Below are positions 42,072-53,578 of a DNA stretch of 64,000 bases, piece by piece; the stretch's first letter is position 1; each line of letters opens with the position of its first letter. Location of the stretch: NCBI RefSeq assembly GCF_001421165.1, contig NZ_LMKB01000005.1, positions 2,287 through 66,286 on the forward strand, written 5' to 3'. This stretch comes from Frigoribacterium sp. Leaf8. GTDB lineage: Bacteria; Actinomycetota; Actinomycetes; Actinomycetales; Microbacteriaceae. The notes under the pieces were generated by a model, which saw only the letters and a list, made by a program, of their open reading frames with translations, searched no databases and had not been told where the DNA came from. Both the position numbers and the translations under genes were made by a program.

Positions 42072-42770
42072 GTGCCCCGCACCGCCACCGCCCGGTCGTC
42101 GCAGACCGGGCCGTCCGACCTGCTGACGATCGGGCAGGTCCTCTCACGGCTCAAGCCCGAGTTCCCCGACCTGTCGAACAGCAAGCTGCGCTTCCTCGAA
42201 GAGCGCGAGTTGGTCACACCGGTGCGCACCCCGTCCGGCTACCGCAAGTTCTCACCGGCGGACGTCGAGCGGCTCCGCTTCATCCTCGGTCTGCAGCGCG
42301 ACCACTACCTGCCGCTCAAGGTCATCAGGCAACACCTCGCCGACCTCGACGCGGGCCGACCTGCGTCGCTCCCGTCCGGGGCGGCGCCCGTCTCGATCCT
42401 GACCCACGGTCGGCGGCTCGGTCGCGACGAGTTGCTCCGCGAGACCGGCGCCACGCCCGCCCTGCTCGACGAGGCCGTCTCGGCGTCTCTCCTCCCGTCG
42501 GCGGGGCACTACGGCGACGAGTCGATCTCGGTGTTGTCGGCCCTGGTCGAGCTGGGCAGGTCGGGCATCGAGCCTCGTCACCTCCGGACGGTCCGGGCCT
42601 CGGTCGACCGCGAGCTCGGCCTGATCGAGACGGCCCTCGCGCCACTGGCCCGGAAGCACGACGCGGCCTCCCGGGCGCGGGTCGCCGAGCTCTCCCGTGA
42701 GCTCGCGGCGCAGGTCGACGTCGTCCGGTCGGGGCTCGTCCGGTCGGCTCTCGGGCGACTCGACGCCTAG
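42072..42770 (+). CDS. ftsR: MerR-family regulator FtsR
   Basis: A 232-residue protein from a GTG two bases after garA. The N-terminal MerR helix-turn-helix reads LTIGQVLSRLKPEFPDLSNS with KLRFLEERELVTPVRTPSG and YRKFSPADVERL. The long C-terminal part is helical with no metal-binding Cys. In Corynebacterium the orthologue FtsR activates ftsZ and links to cell division; the position after garA supports orthology with Rv1828. Confidence 0.88.
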   Translation: MPRTATARSSQTGPSDLLTIGQVLSRLKPEFPDLSNSKLRFLEERELVTPVRTPSGYRKFSPADVERLRFILGLQRDHYLPLKVIRQHLADLDAGRPASLPSGAAPVSILTHGRRLGRDELLRETGATPALLDEAVSASLLPSAGHYGDESISVLSALVELGRSGIEPRHLRTVRASVDRELGLIETALAPLARKHDAASRARVAELSRELAAQVDVVRSGLVRSALGRLDA

Positions 42771-42865
42771 ACGTCTGCCCTCCGGGCGAATATCCTCGAC
42801 ACGCCGACCCGTCGATGCGAATGTCGCCCAGGCAGCTCCCCGTTGTGGGTACCGTGAGTCCTGTA

Positions 42866-42892
42866 CAACCATCAACCCGATGTTGAACGTTG
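42866..42892. promoter_or_regulatory. Four-part dyad upstream of second MerR gene
   Basis: CAAC-CA-TCAAC-CCGAT-GTTGA-AC-GTTG is symmetric about its centre, with inner 5-bp arms and outer 4-bp arms. It lies 33 bp before the ATG of the Rv1830-like gene and looks like an operator for a dimeric regulator, perhaps that gene's own product. Confidence 0.55.
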
Positions 42893-42924
42893 AGCTCCGG
42901 AAGTAGAACGTGGAAGGCAACAGC

Positions 42925-43473
42925 ATGAGTGAGTCAGGTTCCTCCGAGGAATCCCGCTACGAGCTGGGTCTGCTCTTCACGGACGGCCTGCCCGAACACG
43001 ACGCCGACAGCGGCTACCGCGGTACCGTCGCGGCCAAGGCCGCCGGCATCAGCTACCGCCAGCTCGACTACTGGGCCCGCACCGAACTCGTCGAGCCGAC
43101 CATCCGCGGCGCGGCCGGCTCCGGTTCGCAACGCCTCTACGGTTTCCGCGACATCCTCGTCCTCAAACTCGTCAAGCGCCTCCTCGACACGGGCATCTCG
43201 CTCCAGCAGATCCGCACGGCCGTCAACCAGCTCCGTGAGGCCGGGGTGAACGACCTCGCCCAGACGACCCTGATGAGCGACGGTGCGAGCGTCTACCTGT
43301 GCACGTCGGACGACGAGGTCATCGACCTCGTCAGCCGCGGTCAGGGCGTGTTCGGCATCGCCGTGGGCAAGGTCCTCCGCGAGGTCGAGTCGAGTCTCGT
43401 CGAGATCGACAGCACCCCCGCCGCGGATCCCTCCGACGAGCTCGCGGCGCGACGCGGCACCCGAGCCAGCTGA
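42925..43473 (+). CDS. MerR-family regulator, Rv1830 (ResR/McdR)-like
   Basis: A 182-residue protein. Start set at MSESGS, which has GGAAGG seven bases upstream. The DNA-binding part is GTVAAKAAGISYRQLDYWAR followed by TELVEPTIRGAAGSGSQRLY and GFRDILVLKLVKRLLDTG. The C-terminal half binds no obvious metal. Mycobacterial orthologues affect growth and cell-cycle timing. In M. tuberculosis a bifunctional nuclease gene (Rv1829) lies between the two MerR genes; here it is absent. Confidence 0.85.
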   Translation: MSESGSSEESRYELGLLFTDGLPEHDADSGYRGTVAAKAAGISYRQLDYWARTELVEPTIRGAAGSGSQRLYGFRDILVLKLVKRLLDTGISLQQIRTAVNQLREAGVNDLAQTTLMSDGASVYLCTSDDEVIDLVSRGQGVFGIAVGKVLREVESSLVEIDSTPAADPSDELAARRGTRAS

Positions 43474-43502
43474 CCACACCTCGACCGCGAGTGGCGGTCG
43501 AG

Positions 43503-43546
43503 CACGACGAAGGCCCCGCACGAGATCGTGCGGGGCCTTCGTCGTG
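43503..43546. terminator. 20-bp stem hairpin between convergent genes
   Basis: CACGACGAAGGCCCCGCACG at 43503-43522 pairs with 43527-43546 around AGAT. No T tract. Ends the MerR gene and the ParA gene. Inner stem and loop match the hairpin at 34101. Confidence 0.88.
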
Positions 43547-43564
43547 TGCAGCTGGGACCGGAGG

Positions 43565-44377
43565 TCAGCGGGCGGCAGGCTCGGCGTAGTCGCCGATCTT
43601 GGCCGTCCGCATGATGCGTTCGAGGAGCTGGTCGAAGTTGCGGGCCATCTCCTGGGCGCTCTCACCGGGCCAGGCGTGCAGCGGCTTGGCGGCACCCTGT
43701 GCCTGTTGCAGCGACGTACGCTCGGGCAGCTGGGGTGACAGGACGAGGGGGCCGAACATGTCACGCAGCTCCTTGATGCGGAACTGGTGCTCGAGGGACT
43801 GCACCCGGGCCCGGTTGACGATGATGCCGAGGGGCTGGAGGCGCGGTGACAGGCCTCGACGGATCTCCTCGATCGCCCGGAGCGCCCGGTCGGCGGCGGC
43901 CACGCTGAACAGACCCGGTTCGGTGACGACCGTCACGCGGTCGGATGCGGCCCAGGCCGTGCGCGTGAGGGCGTTGAGCGACGGGGCGCAGTCGATCAGG
44001 ACGAGGTCGTAGTCGGCCTCGACGTTGGCGAGGGCCTCTTCGAGCTTCCAGATGTCGCGGATCGACGGGTGCGGGCCGTCGAAGTTGATGGCCGAGGGGC
44101 TGCCGATCATGACGTCGACCTTGCCCTGGCGGCCCTTGGTCCACCCGCTGGGGGCGATCGCCGCCCGGACCGTCTTCTCCTTGGGCGACGCGAGGACGTC
44201 CGCGACGTTGAGGTGGCCCGAGACCGTGATGTCGAGGCCGGTCGAGACGTCGGACTGGGGATCGAGGTCGACGACGAGGGTCCTGAGACCTTTGGCGAAG
44301 GCGGCCGACGTGAGTCCGAGCGTCACCGTCGTCTTGCCGACGCCCCCTTTGAGAGAGCTGACGCTGAGTACATGCAC
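43565..44377 (-). CDS. ParA-family ATPase
   Basis: A 270-residue protein. The deviant Walker A is [19 protein letters not shown] (KGGVGKT), Walker A' is [17 protein letters not shown], and Walker B is [14 protein letters not shown] full-length ParA without a ParB partner next to it, so it is probably an orphan such as the PldP-type ParA of corynebacteria or Rv1708. Such proteins position division or other cargo. The promoter region has a CTGTTG/CAACAG dyad. Confidence 0.85.
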   Translation of the reverse strand: MHVLSVSSLKGGVGKTTVTLGLTSAAFAKGLRTLVVDLDPQSDVSTGLDITVSGHLNVADVLASPKEKTVRAAIAPSGWTKGRQGKVDVMIGSPSAINFDGPHPSIRDIWKLEEALANVEADYDLVLIDCAPSLNALTRTAWAASDRVTVVTEPGLFSVAAADRALRAIEEIRRGLSPRLQPLGIIVNRARVQSLEHQFRIKELRDMFGPLVLSPQLPERTSLQQAQGAAKPLHAWPGESAQEMARNFDQLLERIMRTAKIGDYAEPAAR

Positions 44378-44399
44378 GACACAGACGATACCTTCACTA

Positions 44400-44418
44400 C
44401 TGTTGAATCACCCAACAG
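44400..44418. promoter_or_regulatory. Dyad upstream of the parA-like gene
   Basis: CTGTTG-AATCACC-CAACAG, six-base arms, 23 bp before the ATG of the ParA gene on the minus strand and upstream of def on the plus strand. Likely operator or part of the promoter. Confidence 0.45.
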
Positions 44419-44537
44419 CCACGTCGATGCGGCGTGCGTCGGCTTCTGCGAAGCGACGGCACCAGCCCACCCGTCGTCGTCACGGTGTCGCGACCCGTCG
44501 TCCGCACCACACCCCGACCCACCCCAGGAGGCGCGCC

Positions 44538-45035
44538 GTGAGCGTGAGACCCATCCGCCTGTTCGGCGATCCCGTCCTTCGATCGGCGTCCGACCCCGTG
44601 ACGGTCGGCGATCCTCGGCTCGCGTCCCTGGTCGAGGACCTCCTCGACACCGTTCGCGAGCCGGGACGAGCCGGGGTCGCGGCCGCTCAGATCGGCGTGT
44701 CGCTCCGAGCCTTCAGCTACAACGTCGACGGTGAGGTCGGATACGTCCTCAACCCCGTCGTCGTCGAGGTGTCCGGAGAGAAGACCCTCGTCGACGAGGG
44801 GTGCCTCTCGGTGCCGGGGTTCTGGTTCCCCACCCCCCGCTACGAGTACGCCCGTGTCGAGGGGGTCGACCTCGACGGCCAGGAGGTCGTGCTCGAGGGC
44901 ACGGGACTCATGGCCCAGGCCCTCCAGCACGAGACGGACCACCTCGACGGCACGCTCTACGTGCTCACCCTCGAACCCGAGACGAAGCGCGAGGCCATGC
45001 GAGAGATCCGCGCCGCCGACTGGTGGCGCGCCTGA
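44538..45035 (+). CDS. def: Peptide deformylase
   Basis: A 165-residue protein with AGGAGGCGCGCC before its GTG. The three PDF motifs are present: [10 protein letters not shown] (motif 1), EGCLSVPG (motif 2, metal Cys) and QHETDHLDG (motif 3, HExxH type). Removes the formyl group of nascent proteins. Its stop is directly next to that of the convergent acyl-CoA ligase gene (TGATCA). Confidence 0.93.
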   Translation: MSVRPIRLFGDPVLRSASDPVTVGDPRLASLVEDLLDTVREPGRAGVAAAQIGVSLRAFSYNVDGEVGYVLNPVVVEVSGEKTLVDEGCLSVPGFWFPTPRYEYARVEGVDLDGQEVVLEGTGLMAQALQHETDHLDGTLYVLTLEPETKREAMREIRAADWWRA

Positions 45036-46874
45036 TCACCGTCCCCGTGCGGTGACCGTGCGCACCGACTCGGTGTCGGGGTGGGCGGTGTAGATGTCGG
45101 CGATCTGCTGGGCGAAGTCGTTCAGGACGACGGCACGCTTGACGCTCATCTTGGGCGTGAGATGCCCGCCGGCCTCGGTGAACTCGACCGGCAGGATCTC
45201 GAACTTGCGGATCGACTCGGCGCGCGACACGGCGGCGTTCGCACCGTCGACGGCTCGTTGGACCTCGGCGCGGACCTTGGGGTGCCGGGCGGCCTCGGCC
45301 AACGGCATGTCGGCTGCTTCACCGGCGTTGTTCAGCCACACCGGCAGCATCTCCGTGTCGAGGGTGACGAGGGCCGCGACGAACGGCCGCTGGTCGCCCA
45401 CGACGACGACCTGGCCGACCAGGGGATTGGCCCTGATCGGGTCCTCGAGGGCGGCAGGGGAGACGTTCTTGCCTCCCGCGGTGACGATGATCTCCTTCTT
45501 GCGACCGGTGATCGTCAGGTAACCGTCGGCGTCGAGCGAGCCGAGATCGCCAGTGCGGAACCAGCCGTCGTCGAGGACCTCGGCCGTGGCCTCGTCGGCC
45601 TTCCAGTACCCCGCGAAGACGTTGACGCCCTTGACGAGCACTTCTCCGTCGGCGGCGATCGTGATGCCGACGCCGGGGAGCGCAGGGCCCACCGTTCCGA
45701 TCTTGAACTTGGAGACGAGGTTGACGGCCGCAGGCGCCGTGGTCTCGGTCAGTCCGTACCCCTCGAGGATGCGGATGTCGAGACTCCGGAAGAAGTGACC
45801 GAGTCGTGTGCCGAGCGGAGCCGAACCCGAGACGGCGTAACGGATGTTGCCGCCCATGGCCTTCTTGAGCTTGCTGTAGACCAGGCGGTCGAACAGTGCG
45901 AAGCGGAGCTTGAGTCCCAGGGGCACGGTGCCCTCGTCGAGCGCGCGACTGTGCGCGATCGCGACGGCCACGGCCTGCCGGAAGATGCCGCCCTTGCCCC
46001 CTGCCTCGGCTTTCTGCTCCGCCGAGTTGTAGACCTTCTCGAAGACGCGGGGGACCGCGAGCAGGAAGCTCGGCTTGAACGAGGCCAGCGACGGCAGCAA
46101 CTGCTTGGTGTCCGCCTGGTGCCCGACCTTCACGCCGGCGTGGACCGACATCACGGCGATGAAGCGCGCGAAGACGTGCGCGGTCGTCACGAACAAGAGG
46201 GTGGAGGAGCCGGGCGCCACGACGTCGCTCATGGCGACGGCGGCGTTCCGGCTCGTCTCGACGAAGTTGGCGTGGGTGAGCACGCAGCCCTTGGGGCGGC
46301 CGGTGGTGCCCGACGTGTAGATGATCGTCGCGACGTCCCCGGCGACGGCCGCGCTCCGGCGGCGTTCGAGTTCGTCGTCGGAGACGTCGACACCGGACGC
46401 GGCCAGCTTGTCGAGGTCTCCGAGGTCGACCTGCCAGACCCGTGTCACGGCGGGCAACTCGGGGTGCACCTCGTCGAACCGCGAGAAGTGGTCCGCGGTC
46501 TCGACGATGACGGCCACGGCCTCGGAGTCGCTGAGGTTCCAGTGGACCTGTGCCGGCGACGACGTCTCGTAGACGGGCACGAGCAGGGCGCCCGCGAACC
46601 AGGTCGCGAAGTCGATGAGCGTCCACTCGTAGCGCGTGCGGCACATCAGGCCGATCTTGTCGCCCGGTTCGACGCCCGCGGCGATCAGGCCCTTCGCGAG
46701 TGCGCGCACCTGCTCGAGGAACCGAGCCGCCGTGATGTCGCGCCAGCCGCCTCGTCCGTCCGGCACGGAGAAGAGTGGTTCGTCGGGCGTGGCCGCCGCC
46801 CGCGCGAGCAAAAGGTCGGTGGCGTTCGCCGACGGGTCGGCGGGGACGGCGGGGGGGACGGTGTGTTCGTTCAC
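45036..46874 (-). CDS. Long-chain fatty-acid-CoA ligase, FadD15-like
   Basis: A 612-residue AMP-forming ligase from a GTG with AAGGAG upstream. Core motifs are IIYTSGTTGRPKGCVLTHAN (P-loop), EGYGLTETTAPAAVN and GWFRTGDLGSLDADGYLTIT, with GRKKEIIVTAGGKNVSP near the end. Activates long-chain fatty acids with ATP and CoA. FadD15 of mycobacteria lies in the matching position (Rv2187). Confidence 0.9.
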   Translation of the reverse strand: MNEHTVPPAVPADPSANATDLLLARAAATPDEPLFSVPDGRGGWRDITAARFLEQVRALAKGLIAAGVEPGDKIGLMCRTRYEWTLIDFATWFAGALLVPVYETSSPAQVHWNLSDSEAVAVIVETADHFSRFDEVHPELPAVTRVWQVDLGDLDKLAASGVDVSDDELERRRSAAVAGDVATIIYTSGTTGRPKGCVLTHANFVETSRNAAVAMSDVVAPGSSTLLFVTTAHVFARFIAVMSVHAGVKVGHQADTKQLLPSLASFKPSFLLAVPRVFEKVYNSAEQKAEAGGKGGIFRQAVAVAIAHSRALDEGTVPLGLKLRFALFDRLVYSKLKKAMGGNIRYAVSGSAPLGTRLGHFFRSLDIRILEGYGLTETTAPAAVNLVSKFKIGTVGPALPGVGITIAADGEVLVKGVNVFAGYWKADEATAEVLDDGWFRTGDLGSLDADGYLTITGRKKEIIVTAGGKNVSPAALEDPIRANPLVGQVVVVGDQRPFVAALVTLDTEMLPVWLNNAGEAADMPLAEAARHPKVRAEVQRAVDGANAAVSRAESIRKFEILPVEFTEAGGHLTPKMSVKRAVVLNDFAQQIADIYTAHPDTESVRTVTARGR

Positions 46875-46975
46875 GGCAGCTCCTTCGGTACCGAACGATG
46901 GTCCGACCACCCTAACGCGGCCTCGCAGGAGCGGGTGCCCGAGGTGGTGGGTCGTCGAGGATAGACTCGATCCTC

Positions 46976-47929
46976 GTGCAGGCAATCGGAATCGACATCG
47001 GTGGGACGAAGATCGCGGGCGGGGTGGTCACCGAGTTCGGCGAGATCGTCGACGAAGAGCTCGTGGCGACGCCCGCGGGCGACGCGGGTGCGATCGTCGA
47101 CGCGGTCGTCGAGATGGTCACCTCCTTGCAGGCACGCTACCCCGACGTCGCCGCCGCCGGTGTCGCGGCGCCCGGCTTCATCGACGCCGCACAGTCGACC
47201 GTGTACTACACGCCCAACATCGCGTGGCGCAACGAGCCCCTCCGGGCGCGGCTGTCCGAACGTCTCGACCTGCACATCACCATCGACAACGACGCCAACG
47301 CCGCCGGCTGGGCCGAGTTCCGGTTCGGGGCCGGTCGTCTCGCCAGCGACATGACCATGCTCACCATCGGCACGGGGGTGGGCGGTGCCATCGTGGCGCA
47401 GGACCGCCTCCTGCGCGGGGGATTCGGCACGGGTGGCGAACTCGGCCACATGCGCATCGTGCCCGACGGTCTGCCCTGCGGCTGCGGGGCTCGTGGGTGC
47501 ATCGAGCAGTACGGCTCGGGGCGGGCACTGCTCCGCATCGCCGGTGAGGTGGCCGACGAGGGCGGCCTCGGCCGCGGCCTCGCGGACGTCCGCACGGCGA
47601 ACGGCGGCGAGCTCACCGGTCACGACGTCAGCTTGTTGCTGCAGTCCGGTGACGACGGTGCCGTCGAGGCCCTGCGCCGCCTCGGGACCTGGCTCGGACA
47701 AGCCGCCGCGTCGCTGAGCGCGATCCTCGATCCGCAGGTGTTCGTCTTCGGCGGCGGGGTCGCGCAGTCGGGCGAACTGCTGCTGGCACCCGTCCGCGCG
47801 GCCTACCTCGAGCACCTGCCTGCTCGCGGTTACCACCCCGAGCCCGAGTTCGTGATCGCCGAGCTGGTGAACGACGCGGGGGTCGTGGGCGCCGCCGACC
47901 TCGCCCGCCTCCACGCCGGCGACCGCTAG
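46976..47929 (+). CDS. ROK-family glucokinase
   Basis: A 317-residue protein from a GTG. ATP-binding IGIDIGGTKIAGGVV, sugar-site FGTGGELGHMRIVPDG and the ROK zinc motif CGCGARGCIEQYGSG are all intact. TIDNDANAAGWAEF provides the catalytic Asp. Phosphorylates glucose with ATP by family; no DNA-binding domain, so it is a kinase and not a repressor. plsC follows 30 bp later. Confidence 0.9.
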   Translation: MQAIGIDIGGTKIAGGVVTEFGEIVDEELVATPAGDAGAIVDAVVEMVTSLQARYPDVAAAGVAAPGFIDAAQSTVYYTPNIAWRNEPLRARLSERLDLHITIDNDANAAGWAEFRFGAGRLASDMTMLTIGTGVGGAIVAQDRLLRGGFGTGGELGHMRIVPDGLPCGCGARGCIEQYGSGRALLRIAGEVADEGGLGRGLADVRTANGGELTGHDVSLLLQSGDDGAVEALRRLGTWLGQAAASLSAILDPQVFVFGGGVAQSGELLLAPVRAAYLEHLPARGYHPEPEFVIAELVNDAGVVGAADLARLHAGDR

Positions 47930-47959
47930 ACTCCCGACGCCCCGACGAGAGGAGCACCG

Positions 47960-48649
47960 ATGCTCTACTGGTTCCTGAAGACGATGGTCGCGAGTCCGCT
48001 CGTCCTGTCGATCTTCCGACCATGGGTCAGCGGTCGTGAGCACGTCCCGGCCTCGGGTGCCGTCATCTTCGCGAGCAACCACCTCTCGTTCGTCGACTCG
48101 ATCTTCCTGCCGCTCGCCCTCGATCGGCGCATCTCCTTCCTCGCCAAGAGCGACTACTTCACCGGCAAGGGCATCAAGGGGTGGGCCATCCGTCTGTTCT
48201 TCACGGCCACGGGTCAGCTCTCCATCGACCGATCCGGGGGCAAGGCCTCCGAGGCGTCGCTGGCGACGGGCCTGTCCGTCCTCCGTCGCGGCGAGCAACT
48301 CGGGATCTACCCCGAGGGCACCCGCAGCCCCGACGGCAAGCTGTACCGCGGTCGGACGGGCGTGGCGCGCATGATCCTCGAGGGTCACGTGCCCGTGATC
48401 CCCGTCGCCATGATCGGAACCGAGAAGGTGATGAAGACCGGTACCAAGATCCCTCGCCTGCACCGGGTCGGGATCGTGTTCGGTGAACCCCTCGACTTCA
48501 GCCGCTTCGAGGGCATGGAAGGCGATCGCTTCATCCTGCGGTCCATCACCGACGAGATCATGTACGAGCTCAACGCCCTCAGTGGCCAGCAGTACAGCGA
48601 CGTCTACGCGACCAGCGTCAAAGAGAAGCGCCCGACCCTTTCACGGTAG
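47960..48649 (+). CDS. plsC: 1-acyl-glycerol-3-phosphate acyltransferase
   Basis: A 229-residue protein. Motif I is NHLSFVD (H-x4-D with an extra spacing typical of this group), motif III is YPEGTRSPDG and motif IV PVIPVAMIG. One N-terminal hydrophobic stretch. Adds a second acyl chain to lysophosphatidic acid at the membrane. Corresponds in position to Rv2182c. Confidence 0.88.
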   Translation: MLYWFLKTMVASPLVLSIFRPWVSGREHVPASGAVIFASNHLSFVDSIFLPLALDRRISFLAKSDYFTGKGIKGWAIRLFFTATGQLSIDRSGGKASEASLATGLSVLRRGEQLGIYPEGTRSPDGKLYRGRTGVARMILEGHVPVIPVAMIGTEKVMKTGTKIPRLHRVGIVFGEPLDFSRFEGMEGDRFILRSITDEIMYELNALSGQQYSDVYATSVKEKRPTLSR

Positions 48650-48702
48650 GCTCGCCTGTCGAGGTCGTTCGGCCTCGAGACCGTCAAGTGGCAAGGAAGA
48701 CC

Positions 48703-50073
48703 GTGGCCCAGCTCACCGAACCGTTCGTCGTCACCGATCCCGACGTGATCGACGGTCTCGACCATTGGCGCACGCTCCCCATCAAGCAGCAGCCCACCTG
48801 GCACGACGGTGCAGCCGTCGAGGCCGCCTCGGCCGAGCTGTCCACCCTGCCTCCGCTCGTCTTCGCCGGCGAGGTCGACACGTTGCGCACCAGGCTGGCG
48901 TCGGCCGCCCGGGGCGAGGCGTTCCTGCTGCAGGGTGGTGACTGCGCCGAGACCTTCGCGGGAGCGACCGCGGACCAGATCCGCGACCGCGTCAAGACCA
49001 TCCTGCAGATGGCCGTCGTCCTCACGTACGGCGCGTCCGTCCCCGTGATCAAGATGGGCCGCATGGCCGGCCAGTTCGCCAAGCCGCGCTCGAGCGACAC
49101 CGAGACCCGGGACGGCGTCACCCTGCCGGCCTACCGCGGTGACATCGTGAACGGCTACGACTTCACCCCCGAGTCCCGACGTGCGGATGCCTCGCGGCTC
49201 GTGAAGGGCTACCACACCTCCGCCTCGACCATCAATCTGATCCGGGCCTTCACGCAAGGCGGGTTCGCCGACCTCCGCCAGGTGCACAGCTGGAACCAGG
49301 GCTTCGCCCGCAACCCGGCCAACGCCGAGTACGAGCACCTCGCCCGTGAGATCGACAAGGCGATCCGGTTCATGGAGGCGGCGGGGGCCGACTTCGACGA
49401 ACTCAAGCGCGTCGAGTTCTACACGAGCCACGAGGGCTTGCTCATGGACTACGAGCGCCCCCTGACCCGCATCGACTCGCGCACGGGTACGCCGTACGTG
49501 CTGTCGTCGCACTTCGTGTGGATCGGCGAGCGGACCCGCGACCTCGACGGTGCCCACGTCGACTTCCTCTCCCGGGTGCGCAACCCGATCGGCGTCAAGC
49601 TCGGCCCGACGACGACGGCCGACGACATGTTGCGCCTCATCGACAAGCTCGATCCCGAGCGTGAGCCCGGGCGCCTGACCTTCATCACCCGCATGGGGGC
49701 AGGCACCATCCGGGATGCCCTGCCTCCCCTCCTCGAGGCCATCAAGAAGGCCGACGCGACGCCCCTGTGGGTCAGCGATCCGATGCACGGCAACGGTCTG
49801 ACGACGCCCACGGGCTACAAGACCCGGCGCTTCGAAGAGATCATGGACGAGGTCAAGGGGTTCTTCGAGGCACACCGTGCCGCGGGCACCCACCCGGGCG
49901 GAATCCACATCGAGCTGACCGGCGACGACGTCACCGAGTGCCTGGGTGGTTCCGAGCACATCGACGAGGCGACGCTCGCCACCCGCTACGAGTCGCTCTG
50001 CGACCCCCGCCTCAACCACATGCAGTCGCTCGAACTGGCCTTCCTGGTGGCCGAGGAACTCGCGGCCGACTGA
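48703..50073 (+). CDS. aroG: Class II DAHP synthase
   Basis: A 456-residue protein, full class II length. Start set at the GTG at 48703 (VAQLTEPF), which has AAGGA five bases upstream; a GTG at 48688 is possible but lacks a site. Landmarks: LDHWRTLPIKQQPTW, LLQGGDCAETF, VIKMGRMAGQFAKPR and PLWVSDPMHGNG. Condenses PEP and erythrose-4-phosphate as the first step of aromatic synthesis. Equivalent to Rv2178c. Confidence 0.95.
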   Translation: MAQLTEPFVVTDPDVIDGLDHWRTLPIKQQPTWHDGAAVEAASAELSTLPPLVFAGEVDTLRTRLASAARGEAFLLQGGDCAETFAGATADQIRDRVKTILQMAVVLTYGASVPVIKMGRMAGQFAKPRSSDTETRDGVTLPAYRGDIVNGYDFTPESRRADASRLVKGYHTSASTINLIRAFTQGGFADLRQVHSWNQGFARNPANAEYEHLAREIDKAIRFMEAAGADFDELKRVEFYTSHEGLLMDYERPLTRIDSRTGTPYVLSSHFVWIGERTRDLDGAHVDFLSRVRNPIGVKLGPTTTADDMLRLIDKLDPEREPGRLTFITRMGAGTIRDALPPLLEAIKKADATPLWVSDPMHGNGLTTPTGYKTRRFEEIMDEVKGFFEAHRAAGTHPGGIHIELTGDDVTECLGGSEHIDEATLATRYESLCDPRLNHMQSLELAFLVAEELAAD

Positions 50074-50086
50074 GCCCGGTCGACAC

Positions 50087-50125
50087 GGCGACGGCCCCGG
50101 GACCCTCGGTCCCGGGGCCGTCGCC
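50087..50125. terminator. 18-bp stem hairpin between convergent genes
   Basis: GGCGACGGCCCCGGGACC pairs with 50108-50125 around CTC. No T tract. Ends aroG and the kinase gene. Confidence 0.85.
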
Positions 50126-50185
50126 CTGTCGGTGCCCTCGACCTCGGAGCTCGTCGGTGCCCTCGGCCTCAGGGGCGGCCGGGAC

Positions 50186-52144
<1,959 letters not shown>

Positions 52145-52231
52145 CTTCGTGATTTTACGGACCGAGGGCCGTGCGGGTGTCCCAACTCACCGCACGGCGG
52201 GAAACCGCCCGGCATGTGGGTCGTCCGGGGT

Positions 52232-53578
52232 TCAGCGCAGGGTCGCGAGCCAGGTGGTGGCCGGAGCTTCCCACTTGGCGTAGGCATCCGGGAACGCCGA
52301 GTACTGGACGGCCTGGGCCGCCTTCGTCAGGGACATCGACTGCCACCCCTTGACGTCCAGGAGGCCGCGCGTCTTGCCGGTGTTGGGGTTGCTCGCGCCA
52401 CCGAAGAAGAGCTTGGTCGCGTGCACCGGGTCGCGCAGCTGGGCGGGGGTGCCCCACCCCGTGCTCGGACGCTGTTGGAAGAGGCCGAGGGAGTCACGGT
52501 CGCCGTGGTCGAGGTTGCGCAGGCTGCTCTCCTGGGCGGCCGCGGCCAGGGCGATCACGATCGCACGGTCTCCGACCCCGAGCTGGCGTCCGACCGAGAT
52601 GATGATCCGGGCGTTGGCGGCCTGCTCGGCGGTCAACGTCGCGCTGACGCCCAGGGGTGCGGCCGACGTCGACGCGACGACGGTCGTGGCGGTCGGCGCG
52701 GAGGCACCGGGGAGGGTGAGGGTCTTGCCGGCGTAGATGGTGCTGGTGAACGAGAGGCCGTTCGCGGCGAGGAGGGCCTTGACGCTCGTCCCCGACTTCG
52801 AGGCGATCGAGGCGATGGTGTCACCCCGCTGGATGACGTAGCTGCCCACCGCGGGCCCCCCGGCGGGGGCCGGTGTCGGGGCGGCGGCGGAGGCGCCCGT
52901 CGGGACGGTCAGGGTCTGGCCCGGGTAGATGATGCTCGACAGTCCCAGCCCGTTCGCCTGGATGAGCGCGCTGGTCGTGACGCCGTGCGCACGCGCGATG
53001 GAACTCAGCGTGTCCCCACGGACGATGACGTACCGGCCGCCCGTCGCCTTGGCCGGGGCGGGCGCGGTGGACGGCTTGGCTGCGGCGCTCGTGGCGGCGC
53101 TCAGGCTCAGGGTCTGGCCCGGGAAGATGGTGGACTTCCAGCTGAGGCCGTTGAGGGCGAGCACCGACGCGGTGCTCAGACCGAACGAGCCGGCGATGCT
53201 CGCGACCGTGTCGCCCGACTTGACGGTGTACGTGGCGGGGGCCGCGCCGAAGACCGTGGCAGAGGTCGCGGCCGTCTCGACCGTGGCCGCGGTCTTCTGC
53301 TCGGGCGCGGACAGTCGAGGAGGCAGCACGGGACGCGGTGACGCGTCGGGCTTCTTCGTCGGGTTCTGGTCGAGGGCGAACACGGGGCCCGTGACGCCCA
53401 TGCTGAGGGCCATCGAGCCCGCCAGGACGATCGGGACGGTGTTGAGCATCGACCGGGCCATGCGGGAGAGGGGCTTGCGCTCGTCTCCGCCACCGAGGGG
53501 GCCGAAGGCGCTGGTCGACCGGGCGTCCTGGGTGGTCACGGACTCGGAGTCGGGGCGGGCGGAACTGACGTCGTTCAT
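52232..53578 (-). CDS. Secreted LysM protein with lysozyme-like domain
   Basis: A 448-residue protein; GAGGAT precedes the ATG. A hydrophobic segment near 60 (IVLAGSMALSMGVTGPVFA) anchors or exports it. Three LysM domains follow (TYTVKSGDTVASIAGSFGL, RYVIVRGDTLSSIARAHGV, SYVIQRGDTIASIASKSGT), then a domain with AAQESSLRNLDHGDRDS and GLFQQRPSTGWGT, shared with the protein at 13191. Binds peptidoglycan and probably cuts it. Confidence 0.85.
   Translation of the reverse strand: MNDVSSARPDSESVTTQDARSTSAFGPLGGGDERKPLSRMARSMLNTVPIVLAGSMALSMGVTGPVFALDQNPTKKPDASPRPVLPPRLSAPEQKTAATVETAATSATVFGAAPATYTVKSGDTVASIAGSFGLSTASVLALNGLSWKSTIFPGQTLSLSAATSAAAKPSTAPAPAKATGGRYVIVRGDTLSSIARAHGVTTSALIQANGLGLSSIIYPGQTLTVPTGASAAAPTPAPAGGPAVGSYVIQRGDTIASIASKSGTSVKALLAANGLSFTSTIYAGKTLTLPGASAPTATTVVASTSAAPLGVSATLTAEQAANARIIISVGRQLGVGDRAIVIALAAAAQESSLRNLDHGDRDSLGLFQQRPSTGWGTPAQLRDPVHATKLFFGGASNPNTGKTRGLLDVKGWQSMSLTKAAQAVQYSAFPDAYAKWEAPATTWLATLR

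Noticed and set aside
45081-46964. Long plus-strand open frame opposite the acyl-CoA ligase gene
   Set aside because: Antisense shadow with no domain.
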